Shown: positions 15,162 to 27,350 of the stretch, in pieces
How the letters are laid out: every line of letters starts with the position of its first letter
Position numbering within the stretch: the first letter of the stretch is position 1
Source: Epiperipatus broadwayi
Taxonomy: Eukaryota > Onychophora > Udeonychophora > Euonychophora > Peripatidae
Direction: 5' to 3'
DNA: 64,000 nucleotides
NCBI GenBank assembly: GCA_028023455.1
Contig: JAQFVV010000014.1
Location: 1,181,336-1,245,335 of the forward strand
Made by a program: the position numbers and the translations under genes
The notes under the pieces: model-generated
What the model was told of the DNA's origin: nothing
What the model saw: the letters and a program-made list of their open reading frames with translations, nothing else
Database searches by the model: none

Positions 15162-16439
15162 CTTTGTTCAATCTGTAGAAGTATATGTGGACAAGAGATT
15201 CTAAGTTTAGTTTTATTAAGAAGTCAAAATATTTTGATTCTAGTGATCAGAATTTAAATTTGTGACATTGTTGTTTGTTGTTGATATTTAATATGGGTTT
15301 TGTTTCACATCATGGAGGGTGGATAGAGCAATGAATTTATTTTCCAGTATTTATATTTATTTTTGGGAGGGCAACAGTCAAGATTTTGAATGGATAATAA
15401 AAGTTTTAAAAGTTCTTTTCAATATTTTGAGTTTGGCGGTTATCAGTTAGTAGGTATTATTTTATAGATGATCTCTAGATTTTGAAAAATTTTACTTCAC
15501 AATGAAATTAGGTTAAATGTTTTTTGTAATGTGAATGTATAAATATTGTGTAGTCCATTGCGAACAGGTGAATTTTGTAAACGTTTAATTGTGATGGTTG
15601 CGCCCAAAGAAGTTATCAAATTATTTATATCAGAAAACTGTTTTTAATCTCCCCTGATATCCATAATACCATTGAGCAAATTCTAATTTGGCATAATTTT
15701 TATATCTAAATTTTAAAAAAAATTATATTCATAGCATAATTATCTCAGAAATATTTCATTTCCCACTTGTTGGGAGAAATTTTTTTGGAATAAAGATTGA
15801 TTTATACAGAATTTTAAACAGTATAAAAATATGTGAAAAAATGTTTATGCATATATCATTAAATAAATGTACACCATTCCTTGCCATTTATTATTGGTAT
15901 GTCGTTGTTCTCTTATTACATATTCAATGCATTTTTGAAAAAAAAAGTCTTTTATTATGCATACAATAAAAATAACAGGATTATGATGAAATATGAGATT
16001 AGATTATTTATTAATTTATAGAAAATGTCACAAATATGGAATAAAGGCAAAATTTATAGGGTCACCAAATGATATACTGAAACCCTGTCTTGTAGATATA
16101 AGACCATTATTAGAAGTATGTATCTCGAGACACATTGACATCAATTGCTAAATACATTCAGACTGATCTGCTCTTAATTAATATCCTAATTTAGCATAAT
16201 TCTGTGTATGTAATATTCCTGACACCTTAGTCACATGATTGAGTATCAATCCAAATTATCTACCCCTGGGTGGAATTACCCAGGTATATTCTAGCTGACT
16301 ACTCTAGAAGTTTAGTTTATAGCCTAATTGGGTTGTTAGCTAGTTCAGCTTCAATTCTAACAACAATGCTTCAGAACTGGTTGACAGAAAGAACATCGAG
16401 TCTTAACATGAAGGATCTTGGATATAAGCATAACACACA

Positions 16440-16765
16440 TAAAAATAATTGAAAAATTTTACAATAATATAAACAAAGTTGCTAACAATAATAACATGAC
16501 CAAGGCATGGATAAGCCTGCCATATGTTCCTCAGATTGCAAAAAAAAAAAAACACCTTTAAATTATTTGGATGGACAAGTTAGCTTCAGACTGCCCCCTC
16601 TCACTTAAGAACCTATTAAAGAATACAAAAACAGGATACCTGTTGAACATGCTTCTGAAGTTGTATATAAAATTTTATGCCCTCCCTCACATTGTAGTTC
16701 TGTATATTCCTGTGAATCTCACTCCAATAGATTAATGAGCATTGCACAGCCCATACACTTATACA
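16440..16765 (+). pseudogene. Decayed Penelope-like element fragment
   Basis: Three frames must be joined. The first carries NMTKAWISLPYVPQIAKK, resembling the linker of PLEs before the endonuclease and comparable to KKIWISIPYISNY in the PLE at 55.5 kb. After an A12 run the next frame gives LSLKNLLKNTKTG, the usual segment before GIY-YIG. A third frame gives EVVYKILCPPSHCSSVYSCE, a degraded GIY-YIG start with its cysteines. Frameshifts and stops rule out function. The order of the three motifs is the main support. Confidence 0.5.
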
Positions 16766-16799
16766 ATAAAGCTAAACAAAATAATTAATAGAGGTCAAT

Positions 16800-17748
16800 C
16801 TTTTTTGATCACAAGTTTACTACATGCCATAACTTTTGTATCCAATGACAGAACATTTTATGCTGAGAGGAATGATAGAAAAAGGAAATATAAAAAAGCT
16901 TGGGCTATTGCAAGATATCCATATTTTATCAATAAAACGATTTTTGTGCCCCATTGGTGAAAATTGCTTCATTTACATAATGTGCCTAATTTATATATTG
17001 GACCATGCTAATATAAAGCATATTTCTAACTGTACATTTTTATTTAGCACTATGTTTCTGGCAGCAATCTTCTGAAAGCGGGTTTAGTGCATTTAACACT
17101 TTTATAATCTATTTATACATTTTCAGATTATTTTGAACATTACAAGTTTGTTAAAATTACTAGAAGCTATGTAATCTGTTGTCTTTATATTAAATGTTAA
17201 AAAAATTGGAATAAGAAAATTGCCACAGTATAAAATATATATACAAGAATAATTTGCATAAATTAAAGATTGTTTTTTTTTTTTCAACTTTGAATTATGT
17301 AAACCATTATGTTTACATATTGAAAAGGCATATTATTGTGTGAATTTATCATTTTTTTTAATAATGATCATATTTAGGGATTAGTTTATAATATTTAATC
17401 AGTATGTGTATTTATTGTACATTTTTATTGTTAATTACTTTTTTATATTGAAATTATTTATTGATTTTGATTATAATATTAACATAAATAATAAATTTGA
17501 ATGACATATAAGAATTGGTATATTCTGAAAAGAATGTATACTTAACAAATCTGATGTTCTATACTTTATAATATTCAAATTGTTTTTATATTTACTATTG
17601 TTTACTGGTTCACTAAAATACTATTAGTATTGTTATGGTTATTTATTATTGTTTATATCTTAGACTGTGTGTATATGAATGTTGAATTTTTTATATGTAT
17701 TAATTTAGTTGAAGTAAGTTTTTGAATTTTTTAGCAGATAAAATCACT
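16800..17748. other. AT-rich sequence without a recognised gene
   Basis: Short frames at 16,742-17,075 lie just past the PLE fragment but resemble nothing known to me. The remainder is AT-rich with a T12 run near 17,273. Confidence 0.4.
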
Positions 17749-17810
17749 AAACATCACATGATCACCATTTCTTATGCTTGCTCAATCTACTGTATAGAGA
17801 GAGTTTTGCC
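17749..17810 (-). repeat. Partial copy of hammerhead-unit tail
   Basis: The segment AAACATCACATGATCACCAT plus a following TTATGCTTGCTCAA is the reverse complement of the 3' part of the hammerhead units ending at about 21,783 and 22,208. Only the tail is present; no hammerhead core is seen nearby. Confidence 0.65.
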
Positions 17811-18587
17811 AGATAAAATCTCATGTATGCAAACATTCTGTTCAAATTATTGGAATGTTCCTTAATATATCAGTTGCATTGAACCACCGAATTCACACCA
17901 TCAAATGTTCTACAGTAGTAGTAGTGGCTATTTTTATGAATTATTTTGAGGTTAAAAAAATCATACAGTGTAAGAGATGAAAGTTGAAGTGACAAAAATG
18001 AAATAGATATCAAAAAAATATGAGTCCTAAATGATTAGGACCCCATATGATATTAAGAATGAAACAAAAATAAATATAAAAGATACCTGTCTAACATACT
18101 GAAAACATTACAATCTGAAATATATTTTTATAATTAGAAAAAATAATTGTGATACATATTTTTTACAATTTTTCCTTTTATATGAAAGTAAATATACACA
18201 CAGTATATAATGCATATACAAATGATTTAAGAAAAAATATGATTTTTTTCTTATATAACATCTGAAAAAAATATGATGATGATAATAATAATTTAATGCA
18301 GTCAAATTACTGTAATGAAGTGATTAAAAATGTTGTATTTGTGTGCTGATAATATTTCAAAATCTATTTACTATAAGAAGCATTTCGAAAAATAAGTAGA
18401 TATATTGCAAAAATATTCATTAAAATCGAAATGACTGTCTTAAATTTGTAATGAAAAAAATTGCAGCTAATAATGAAATATTAGAAATAGATTTTATAAT
18501 GTAATAGAATAACACATACTTAGAAAATTTCTGAATCAGTAAAAAAAAACAAAAAAACAATAGATACAAAAGCTAAAGAAAATAAAC

Positions 18588-18665
18588 TAGTAGAGGTCAG
18601 CGACGGCAGCTTTACAAGCAGTTGTCCCGGGTTAGCTTGCCGGCTGATGCTATGACACATGAGAA
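18588..18665 (+). repeat. tRNA-derived SINE head (degraded copy)
   Basis: Shares AGAGGTCAGC, TTACAAGCAGTTGT, CGGGTTAGC and TGCTATGACACA in order with the SINE at 27,351-27,457 (opposite strand), followed by an A-rich run. The B-box region is collapsed to GCTTGCC, so this copy has lost its internal promoter. Confidence 0.7.
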
Positions 18666-19549
18666 AAAAAAAATTACAATAGTATATGTGATAATAAAAT
18701 AATAAAAACAGTCTTTACGAAAATAGTATAAAACTTTTTTTTTGTTGTTGTTTTTATCTAGAATGAATGTTAATAGATAATAGATTTAATTATAACAGTG
18801 AAATTTTAAAAGATTTAAGAGATATATGTTTTGGCTAATATTTATTTTATGTCCAATTTAGTTTTGCTGTTTTTTTTTCTTGTTTTTAAAGGATTTTTTT
18901 TTTATTCTAATTTTTTTTCCTGTCAATAATTTAGTATTTTTAATATTATTTTTTTTTGCTCATTATGGCTTCTTAGGTTTGAAAATGCTTTGTATCTTAT
19001 TTGTTATCATGCTGTTCTTGATTTAAGTATGGGGTGGAGTATTCCTATGTTGAATTTTTAAAGTATTGATATGTGAGACAATTTTCACAATAACTTCAGT
19101 TTTAAGAATATTAGAACAAAAAGTTATACATTGATAGAAACTGGAAAAACTGAGAAAAAGAATAGATATAAAAAAAATAATGATTACCATTAAAAAACTA
19201 AGAAAAAAAAAGAATTTCAATATTCTAAAAAAATATTATTTTACTCTTTATTCATAATTTGAAATTTATCATTACTAAGTTTTGAAATTACATTTTCATT
19301 GATAATTTCTTTATATTCTTCACAAAATTCTGATTCAAAACCTATGTAATACTTCTTACCTGAGATTATCTAAAGTTTCAAAACTTACAAAAAGCGAACC
19401 ATAAGAATTCATCATTTTTTCTTTTACCCCAGAAGTTAAAAAATTTCAAGGCGTCTATAAGAAAAAAGATTCTTCATAATAAACGATGTAAAATAAATCA
19501 TTTACAGAAAGATGAATGTGCATTTTTAATCATAGCAATTGGCTTTTTG

Positions 19550-19940
19550 TCCATACAAACTAGAAATTAAAAGCTACTGTCTTTATCAATGACAAAATGA
19601 GTCTCCTCTCTTCATATATATTGTCCCACAGAGATACAATTTATTTACATACAGCTTATTTGCTAGCTGTAGACTTGAAAATAATGTGATAAAAGATGGG
19701 CAAAATTACTGACTCCACAATATGAGCACCAATGCATGGGCAATAATCTGGATTTGATTATTTGTCTACATACAATTCCATGTGGTATACATAACCATTG
19801 TGGCTATTGCCACACGCCCATCACTTAACACCTCTCTTTTTTGGTTTTAAGAATTTATATTGTCACATGATATTATGCCAATTAAATTTTGTGAGCGCTT
19901 CATCAACTGCAACCTTTCTCTGCAACTGATAATCAGCCTT
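19550..19940 (-). pseudogene. piggyBac-type transposase remnant
   Basis: A single minus-strand reading from 19,913 to 19,620 gives VAVDEALTKF, then KPKKRGVK, NSHNGYVYHMELYVDK and IGAHIVESVILPI, ending near LWDN, interrupted by several in-frame stops. The order matches the catalytic core of piggyBac transposases: V-D-E containing the first catalytic Asp, the K-P-x-K-x-G-I-K stretch, the G-Y-V...Y-T-G-K stretch, then L-G-x-x-V-V. The second catalytic region is unclear. The gene is dead. A non-autonomous piggyBac-like element lies 3.5 kb downstream (23,442-24,404), though nothing ties the two directly. Confidence 0.65.
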
Positions 19941-19978
19941 AAAATTTACATTGCACAGCTCTATAATAGCCTAATTTT

Positions 19979-20235
19979 ATAGATGTACTCAAAATCATTA
20001 TTTGTTATATACAAACACAGACATGCTAGTACATTAATACAAATACAGACATGTCAATAAATTATTAAACCTTTTGAGAATCATTGTGATTATAAAATAA
20101 GATTGCCTCAAACTTGGTTCAGACCGCAAGATTACATTATACATAATCATTAATTTCAAAGATGTAGTCAAAATCATTACTTGTTATACAACGACAGACA
20201 TGCTAGTACAAACATACTAATAAATTATACTTATT
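19979..20235. repeat. Diverged direct duplication
   Basis: ATGTA-TCAAAATCATTA followed by TTGTTATA and AGACATGCTAGTACA occurs at 19,983-20,033 and again at 20,161-20,210, about 178 bp apart. This suggests a local duplication just upstream of the piggyBac-type remnant. Confidence 0.6.
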
Positions 20236-20983
20236 ACTGACAATTAATTTCATCAAATAATATCTTTTTAAAATAATAATAATAAAAAAATATAAAATTG
20301 GATACTTATCTTATTATGTTTTTTTTCAGTATGACGGCCTTAAAATTGCAAAATATTCAATGCATATTGAATCCATTTACAAATTAAATTTTTCTCATAA
20401 AAAATCTAGGCCTTGTTTTCGCCTACAATCTCATAAATTGAGCAATAAAATAAATAAATAAATGAATTTATTAATAAGAAATATATTTTTATCTGATTAT
20501 AATATGGTGATTGTCATTTGAAAAAGGAAATTAAACTGCAGAGAATGGCACTATTAGCGCATGCATAGTCCATTCAGTTTTCCAGCAATTTTATAATGAA
20601 AACCAAGAAATTTTAATTTTAAATAATGAGCGCGGCAATCATGCCTAACATTGAGATGTGTTAATGTAGTGCTAGAGCGGTAGAATGTAGAGTTCAAGGT
20701 CTATGGATTGTATCTGAGGTTTGTCACTTCTGGTGCTCAGACTTTTTATGAATTCCAAAGCAATAAACCTTTTGATTATTTATTTATTATCTTATTAAAT
20801 TTTCATTTTTTAAAAGTAGTATTTAACCATTTGGTAGAGAGTTTGAAACAATTCTCAAATCATTTCTGATTTTTTTTTTCTCCAAAAGAAGTTTATTTTA
20901 TATATCATAGTTCTTTAACAAATATAGACAAAACTATCATTGTCTTATACATGATTGGTATAATAATAAATATTAGTAGTTCC

Positions 20984-20992
<9 letters not shown>

Positions 20993-21045
<53 letters not shown>
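20993..21045. repeat. (TA)n microsatellite
   Basis: About 53 bp of uninterrupted TA dinucleotide, about 130 bp from the first hammerhead unit. Confidence 0.97.
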
Positions 21046-21049
<4 letters not shown>

Positions 21050-21303
21050 ATATATAACAATAGGAATTATATGGGAAACTATAATATTTAACAAATGTAT
21101 ATTAGTTACCAGGCCTCATTAGTATGTAAAAGGCAACAAAATAATTACATTTATAAAAGTAAATACATCAAAGACTTGAGTAGTAGATATTAAAACAGGC
21201 CAAACTCTACATACAATAGTGCCATTCAGTGCAAGCCAGAGTAATCAATGGATGCAAAAAGGTTTGTACATAAAATCCCTATCAATACTCTACTCATCTA
21301 ATA

Positions 21304-21345
21304 TCCCCAGACTAGTTTCTAGTTTGTGGTTTTTATCAGTGAGGA
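21304..21345 (-). ncRNA. Hammerhead motif, unit A (core mutated)
   Basis: The minus strand reads UCCUCA, CUGAUAA, a 13-nt helix II region, GAAA, CUAGUC, UGGGGA. Helix I (UCCUCA with UGGGGA) pairs fully with one G-U. The invariant G of CUGANGA is replaced by A, so cleavage is not expected. Confidence 0.55.
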
Positions 21346-21587
21346 GCCTTGGATCTGAGAGCACTGCCCCTAGATCTTAAGTTCTAATGTAACCCTCCAG
21401 CAATCAACTTTTACCTTTATTTAACTAGAAAACTACGAGTCTAAAACTGCTAATGAAATTAGATTGAAAATGTTATTATATTTTCAACTTTAGACTCATA
21501 GTTTTGTTGTTAAGTAGAAATAAAAGGTGCTGCTGGAGGGTTGCATTAGATCCTGAGATCTATGTGCAGTGCCCTCAGATCCAAGGC

Positions 21588-21629
21588 TCCTCACTGATGA
21601 AATCCACAAGCTAGAAACTAGTCTGGGGA
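21588..21629 (+). ncRNA. Hammerhead motif, unit B
   Basis: UCCUCA (21,588-593), CUGAUGA (594-600), GAAA (614-617), then ACUAGU able to form a 3-bp helix III with almost no loop, C at 21,623 as cleavage position, and UGGGGA (624-629) closing helix I. The core is intact but helix II is weakened by a G-to-U change relative to unit C. The tiny helix III is the pattern of hammerheads thought to act as dimers. Confidence 0.6.
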
Positions 21630-22042
21630 TATTAGATGTGTAGGCACTAGATATGGATCTTATGTACAAACCTTCTTGCATCCATTGATATTTTGGCTTG
21701 CACTGAGTGATGCTATTGTATGGAGAGTTTAGCCTCTGTATAAACAGATTGTGTAAGCAAAAAGAATGGTGATCATGTGATGTTTTATGGCTTAATACCA
21801 ATCCTGTCCAATAGGATTATGGTGACTCTGGTTAATAAAGAACCAAAAAACACCAAAAAGTATGGATGCTAAACTGAGTTCAGATCTATACAACTATACA
21901 AGCTAATGAATTTAAATTAAAAACATTTCTGTGTTTTCATTTTGGACTGAAGCTTTATTATTAGCTAATAAAGAAAAAAGATTACTATTGGAGGCTGGCA
22001 TTAGATGCTAAGATCTAGTTGCAATGCTCTCAAACCCAAGGC

Positions 22043-22084
22043 TCCTCACTGATGAAAGCCATAAGCTAGAAACTAGTCTGGGGA
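22043..22084 (+). ncRNA. Hammerhead ribozyme, unit C
   Basis: The best motif of this family: UCCUCA (22,043-048), CUGAUGA (049-055), helix II AGC...GCU with a short loop, GAAA (069-072), a minimal helix III, GUC with predicted cleavage after C22,078, and UGGGGA (079-084) pairing back to UCCUCA. The only flaw is an A opposite A at the base of helix II. Core residues and both closing helices are read directly; activity is inferred. Confidence 0.7.
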
Positions 22085-22760
22085 CATGAGTAGGCATTAG
22101 GTGGCAATTTTATTCACAAATCTTTTTGCACTGAGTAGCTTTACTATATGGAGCATTTTGCCTGTTTTAACAGTTTGAGCAAGCATAAAAAATGGTGATC
22201 ATATGATGTTTAGTAGATATTAGTTATAAAATATGACTAATATGAACAATAAATAGAAGCAATTGATAATAAACTTCACTACTAAACATAGATTCATTTA
22301 TTATCTATGTGTGCAGAGTTTTATTAATGTTTTTAGTTGCTTTTTATGATATCTTTCTTTCATTTTAAGCCACTGAAATACACTGGTTCAAAGTGAGTTT
22401 TTACCAGTCAGATTTTTTATTATAGGCTATACATTTAAAATATTTTCATGAATATAGCCTAAACTGTGATTGCGTAAACATTAACCTTCACAAATTAACA
22501 ATTCCATAAATTAGTTTTTGTTTACTTGTTGTTAAGGCTGATGCAAAGTTATCTAAGAAAAATTTAGATACCTCTTGTATTGTTTATATTTGTGCCATGA
22601 CATTCTGACTTGGTCCGTAAATTTTCAAAGATTATGCCTAAATGGTGGCGATTCGAGGATGCCACCAAGCATTTCTTGTTTAGAAAAGAAAGGGTTTGAT
22701 AAAAAAAATTAACAGTGTGTTCATATAATAAATATGATATAATAAATATGATGTAGGAAG

Positions 22761-24640
22761 GGAGTTGCAGTAGCAGGGTCAACATATGGTAATGGTGCAT
22801 TGTGTGTTGTTAGTAAAGGGGTATTAAATTATGTAGAAAAAGTTCAAAGGGAAGTAGGAAGACATGCATTGGCTACAGATGTATGGACAGCAAGGGAGGC
22901 AATTCGTGGAGAAATTGGATGTTCAAATTTTCATATGAAAGTGCAAAAAAATAAAATGAAAATATTTGGTAGATTACAGTTTATGGATAATAAAAGAATA
23001 GCCATAATAGTATTTAATTGGGTTATAAGTAAAGGGCAGGTAACAAGATGGGTGAGAAAGGTAATGCAGTATGCAAAAGATTTGGATAAAGAATTTATAT
23101 CAGTATATTTGTACAAGAAATAGCATGATTGTATTAGAAGGATTGTTGAGTGTTATAGTGGTAAGGAATGGGATAAGAGAATAGATTTATTAATAAAGAA
23201 TAGAGAGTTAGAGAGATGGAGAACTAGTATGGAGAATAAAAAGAGTTTAAATATATATATAGAAATAAACAGAATATTAGGTGCAAGTTAATATATTATA
23301 ATAGTAAGGAAAGTAGTTTATTGTTTAAGTTTTGAATGGGATCTTTAGCAACAAGAGAATATATATTTAAGTGAAAAAATATGGGTAATTTAGTATGTAA
23401 ATTATGTAAGGAAGGAATAGAAAATATTAGGCATCTATTAACACTTTCATGGATCACTTTTGTTATTGGTCCAGCGAAATAAAACTCTGAAACTTTTAAT
23501 TGGTCAAGTGACAAACTTTTTGATACAAATATTTTCATCTTTTAATGTATATTAATTTTAATTTCGTTTTCAAAAAGTATATTAATTATTTGTAGTGTTA
23601 GGAAAGTAAACGAAAGTTATTTCAAAAATATATTTTTATTTGTATTTTATAGAAATATTCAAAAGTGGCAAAATCAAAGAAAACATTACGAGCGAATTAG
23701 AAGCATTGTAAATGTCATTTAGATCCCTCCCAGATTTCATGTTACGAATTTTTTAAGAATTTTTTAGGAAAAATCTTAACGTCTTTCTCAAAATAATTAT
23801 ACTTTCAGCATATTATTAAAAAAATATACCAAAAATACATTATAATGCCAGAAAAATATTCTAAATCATTAATCTTTGTTTGAAAATCAAATAAACAGAT
23901 TGGAGCAATCTAACCTCTTGGCAAGATGTCAAAAATTGCTGCTACGGCTGGTTTCTTTTTCAATTTACAATCGTGTAAAGTATACAATTTTTTAATAAAA
24001 CCTTACTACTTTTGTAAAATAACTATATTTTTATTAGAAATATTAGATTTTATGAAAATTATTTATAATATGTACGAAACATAATAAAAAAAACACTCCA
24101 AAACATATATTTTCATTTTAGCGGTGAAAAAATATTTAACGGAATCATCAGCCAATAAGAATTGGGAATAGATTGGGAATAGATTATCCAACCAATCAAA
24201 ACTGGCCTTCTTCTTTTGTTCAACTTAAAACCCTCCAAGTATTGATTTTTTACTTGTAAAATAATTCAAAAGAGGGCAGCATCTTATAAGCCTTGCTCTA
24301 AGATTTAATACGGGTATTTTTTCTTCAGTGTAACTAAAAAATTGGCTGAGTTAGAGCAATCAAAAGGTGACATCCGCGATGTCGCGTTTCAGGCTATTAA
24401 AGTGTTAATTGAATGTAAATGCTTGAAAACAGAAGGGGCACATATAATGAAGTTATGGAAGAATAAATATGTGATTATACAGAAAGTGGATTGTTGGTTT
24501 TTATGCTGGGTTTAAGAAAAGATAAAGGGATTTAGATATAAAGGCCATAGAGTTGGTAAGAATTATGTTGTGGAAATGGGATAGAGCAGAATTTGGGAAA
24601 ATTTAGACAGACTGGGGAATGAAAAATAAAGTGGCTAATA
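22761..24640 (+). pseudogene. LINE reverse transcriptase C-terminal region
   Basis: One frame from about 22,761 gives YGNGALCVVSKGVLNYVEKV, QREVGRHALA, AREAIRGEIGCS, then RLQFMDNKRIA and KGQVTRWVRKVMQYAK. This is the pattern of the region after the fingers/palm in many animal non-LTR retrotransposons (L-x-x-x-Q-R-x-x-G-R-x-A-L, E-A-I-R-G-E-x-G-W-S-x-F). It reaches a stop at 23,120, and further codons of the family follow in shifted frames. The C-terminal H-L-L-x-E-C motif is split by an insertion at 23,442-24,404. It is not functional and the clade is uncertain. Its base composition is less AT-extreme than its surroundings. Confidence 0.65.
23442..24404. mobile_element. piggyBac-like non-autonomous element
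   Basis: The 963-bp insert is flanked by TTAA on both sides (23,438-441 and 24,405-408). It begins CACTTTCATGG and ends with the inverse, ...TATTAAAGTG. TTAA duplication plus short CACTTT-type ends is the signature of piggyBac elements. Removing the insert and one TTAA leaves the LINE frame open through I-R-H-L-L-I-E-C, the expected motif, so this target duplication is unusually well supported. There is no transposase inside; the interior contains a 13-bp repeat (ATTGGGAATAGAT) near 24,159-24,184. Confidence 0.85.
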
Positions 24641-25425
24641 GGTTTCTCTGGGCATAATTTTTGAGAGATTCTTGACTCCATTTAAGAAGCTACAGTACAT
24701 CACATCAGAACCAGATTGTGATTGTTTCCACAGTCACGGTCTATTATTTATTTACAAAAGGCAATCACCAGATATATTTTTAAAAAGGTAATTTTATGTG
24801 CATTTATTTTAGCCAAATGAACAATAAATTAAATTACTAGACCAGATTAAACAGGGACACTCAAATATGACATTTAATAGATTTTATTATATTCACTGTC
24901 AATTTAAAAAAAAAAAAAAACATATTCTCTTTTCCTGTAGTATTCTAAACTGACTTGAATCTTTTTTTTTATAAAGAACAAAAATAAGCTTAAATTTAAA
25001 CACAAACGTTATCAATTTTTTTAATATGGTACAAATTATTTAACTAATATTTCTTTTTCAAAGGAACATGCGCCATCACTTAACCTATGTACGACCGAAA
25101 ACTCTGAACAAGTTGATGTGAACACAAGGGTGACTTATTAATAAGAGTGTGCCAAATTGCAGCACTCAGACCCTCTCTTTCTAATGTTAAACCATTTATT
25201 TTAATCTCAATGTACGGCATGTCTTTCGTTTGCTTACAGTCATTGAGACATCCATTTTCCCTACACCAGGTTCTGCCATAAGGTTGAAGTGTTGCTTATT
25301 GTTGAACATATAATTAGCCTAAATCCTTCTTTCCATTTGTCTTTTAAGATCGAGCAGTTAACACTATTAGGAAAAATCGAATCTGATTTACATATGAATT
25401 ATATTAACATGCATATATATATATA
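24641..25425. other. No recognised gene
   Basis: Slightly less AT-rich than average in 24,660-24,740 and 25,060-25,280, with no family I recognise. It may hold the remainder of the LINE 3' end and its 3' untranslated region. Confidence 0.35.
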
Positions 25426-26495
25426 CACCTGGGTCTCGTTTTACACGATAGATAGGTTCCTCAGAAAACATGCGTAAATGAAATCGCACAAAAATAGACG
25501 TAACTTACATTGAAAAAGGGGGGATGCAGTCTGTGATTTTTTTAAATTTGCGTAAAAGCAAAGCACCAACATAAGATTACTTTAAAATTCGCGCAAAAAA
25601 ATATAAGGAAATAAAATATGACTAATAAAAATTTTCAAATTTGAAAAAAATTGATACAAGACAAACTTTTTTTAACTATAATATTTAATTTTATTCAAAA
25701 TAATATATTTTTATGCATAATTTACAGTACAGTAATTTACATTTTTTTATACATGTTTGAATTATTATAGCTATTTGCCGAAAAACACATTCGTTTGCAA
25801 ACAACTAGCGCCAATTTCACACTCATGTTGTGTCAATGGTTTTCTGGTGACAACGTAATTAGTAATTAATCTTTGAGACGATGATTTTATTAATTGTTTA
25901 TGAAACTAACAACTAAAAATTAAATTTTTATTTTTGTCTTTAATTTTCAATTCCGTTTAAAAATCAAATTTCACATCACATTAATTTCAAGTCGTCGTAA
26001 GTAATTTTTAAATTGTTAATTACAATTAAAAATCAGATTTTAATTTTTAATTGTCAAATTTAATTGTGCCCACTGCTATTACTGACCTTTTAAAAATAAA
26101 CTTGTTGACACTAAATGATTAATAATTGATTATGTTCTTTTTTAAAAAGCAAAAACAAAATGTGATTTAAAATGCAAAATTAACACGCACAATGTTTGAA
26201 CAAATTTACATTATAATCTTGTAAAATTTAATGTGTGTATACATAAAATGTGGAAATCATGATTTTAATTTCATTATTGCATAAAATCTTACTATTATAA
26301 AGCACTGAAAATATTGAAATTACTAAGATGAAAGTTGAATTCCAATAATGTGCTATTACTTTCAATATAACTTAAGTGCGCAAAATTTATTATTTAAAGT
26401 AATAGCGCATTATCGGAGTTCGACTTCCGATGAAACATGAATCGCGTAAATTCAAAATCGTGTTAAATAAGGCCGCATAAAAAGAGACCCAGGTG
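25426..26495. mobile_element. TA-duplicating inverted-repeat element, copy 1
   Basis: The left end starts CACCTGGGTCTCGTTTTA and the right end is its inverse (CACCTGGGTCTCTTTTTATG on the minus strand). Both sides are flanked by TA (25,424-425 and 26,496-497), which also belongs to surrounding TA-rich DNA. It is 1070 bp with no transposase frame. TA duplication and short ends suggest a mariner/Tc1-like or related non-autonomous element. A second copy is at 39,765-41,267. Confidence 0.8.
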
Positions 26496-27350
26496 TATAT
26501 ATATATAACATATTTAAAGAATATATGGGTTTAACCCCTCTCTCTTTTTTTAACTAATTTAACATAATATAATAAAATTCTACAAATAATCCTGCACTCT
26601 ATTGTTGAAACATTTAAGACATTTAATAATACATATGTATTTCTATTACGCAAAAATAAAATCAAAGTTCACTCAGTAACAGTTTATAGCTACCCTGATC
26701 GATCAATGATGGTCTTGTGTGAGAAGTATTTCAATTTTATACTTGTTGTGGTTTGTCCTAGATTTCCAGGTTGATCCAATTTTCTTGGCTAGCTTTACAT
26801 GTCCTATGCAAGGTCAGCATTTCCAATGGCAGTTCTAGGTTGTAACTGAAAGAGAGATTCCCCAAAGAGGAAAGTTCTGGAATCTCTAGCCACTCCACAT
26901 AGTCTCTACACTTTTTTTATTTATTTTTACTTTGTAGATTTTAAATTGTCGAAAAGTCCAATAGGAATCAAAACCAGCAGACCAGTCACTAACTTCGGCA
27001 AAATTCCAATTCATGTTAAACAAAAGACAATCCTTTAATTTATAGTTTTTTTTTCAATGTTAATTATAATCCTGAGAAAACATTCCAACTCATCAGCATA
27101 ATATGATAGTACAAAATACCTCCACTATCAAAGTTTGAACAATAGATATAATTGCAGAAAAATTTTATACTGTACTTTCTTCCCCCTTTTATCTTTAAGA
27201 ATTTCTAAGAATTAGAAATAAAATAAGACAAACTTTTATTAAAAACAAAAAAATCTTATTAAGATCTTATGTTTTGTTTTTCCCTTTTTTTTTTTTTTTT
27301 TGATTTAATTGATTTCAAAACTTTTTAAAATTCCATTTCCATAAATAAGT

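Larger units (their letters stand above)
21176..22215. mobile_element. Cluster of three hammerhead-bearing units
   Basis: Unit A (21,176-21,470) lies on the minus strand. Unit B (about 21,475-21,800) is its inverted copy and unit C (about 21,935-22,215) repeats B in direct orientation; the hammerhead cores of B and C are 455 bp apart. Shared landmarks are GGAGGGTT/GGAGGCTGGCATTAGAT, GCTCCTCACTGATGA, AACTAGTCTGGGGA, GGCTTGCACTGAGT and TGGTGATCATRTGATGTTT. There is no coding capacity. Units A and B meet with their 5' sides near 21,475. The arrangement resembles partly tandem, partly inverted insertions of a small non-autonomous element. A link to PLEs is inferred from the ribozyme type and the context. 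Confidence 0.7.

Noticed and set aside
26760-26930. Minus-strand peptide with VEWLEIPELSSL, possibly a LINE C-terminal region
   Set aside because: The resemblance is weak and confined to about a dozen residues; stops and shifts follow on both sides.
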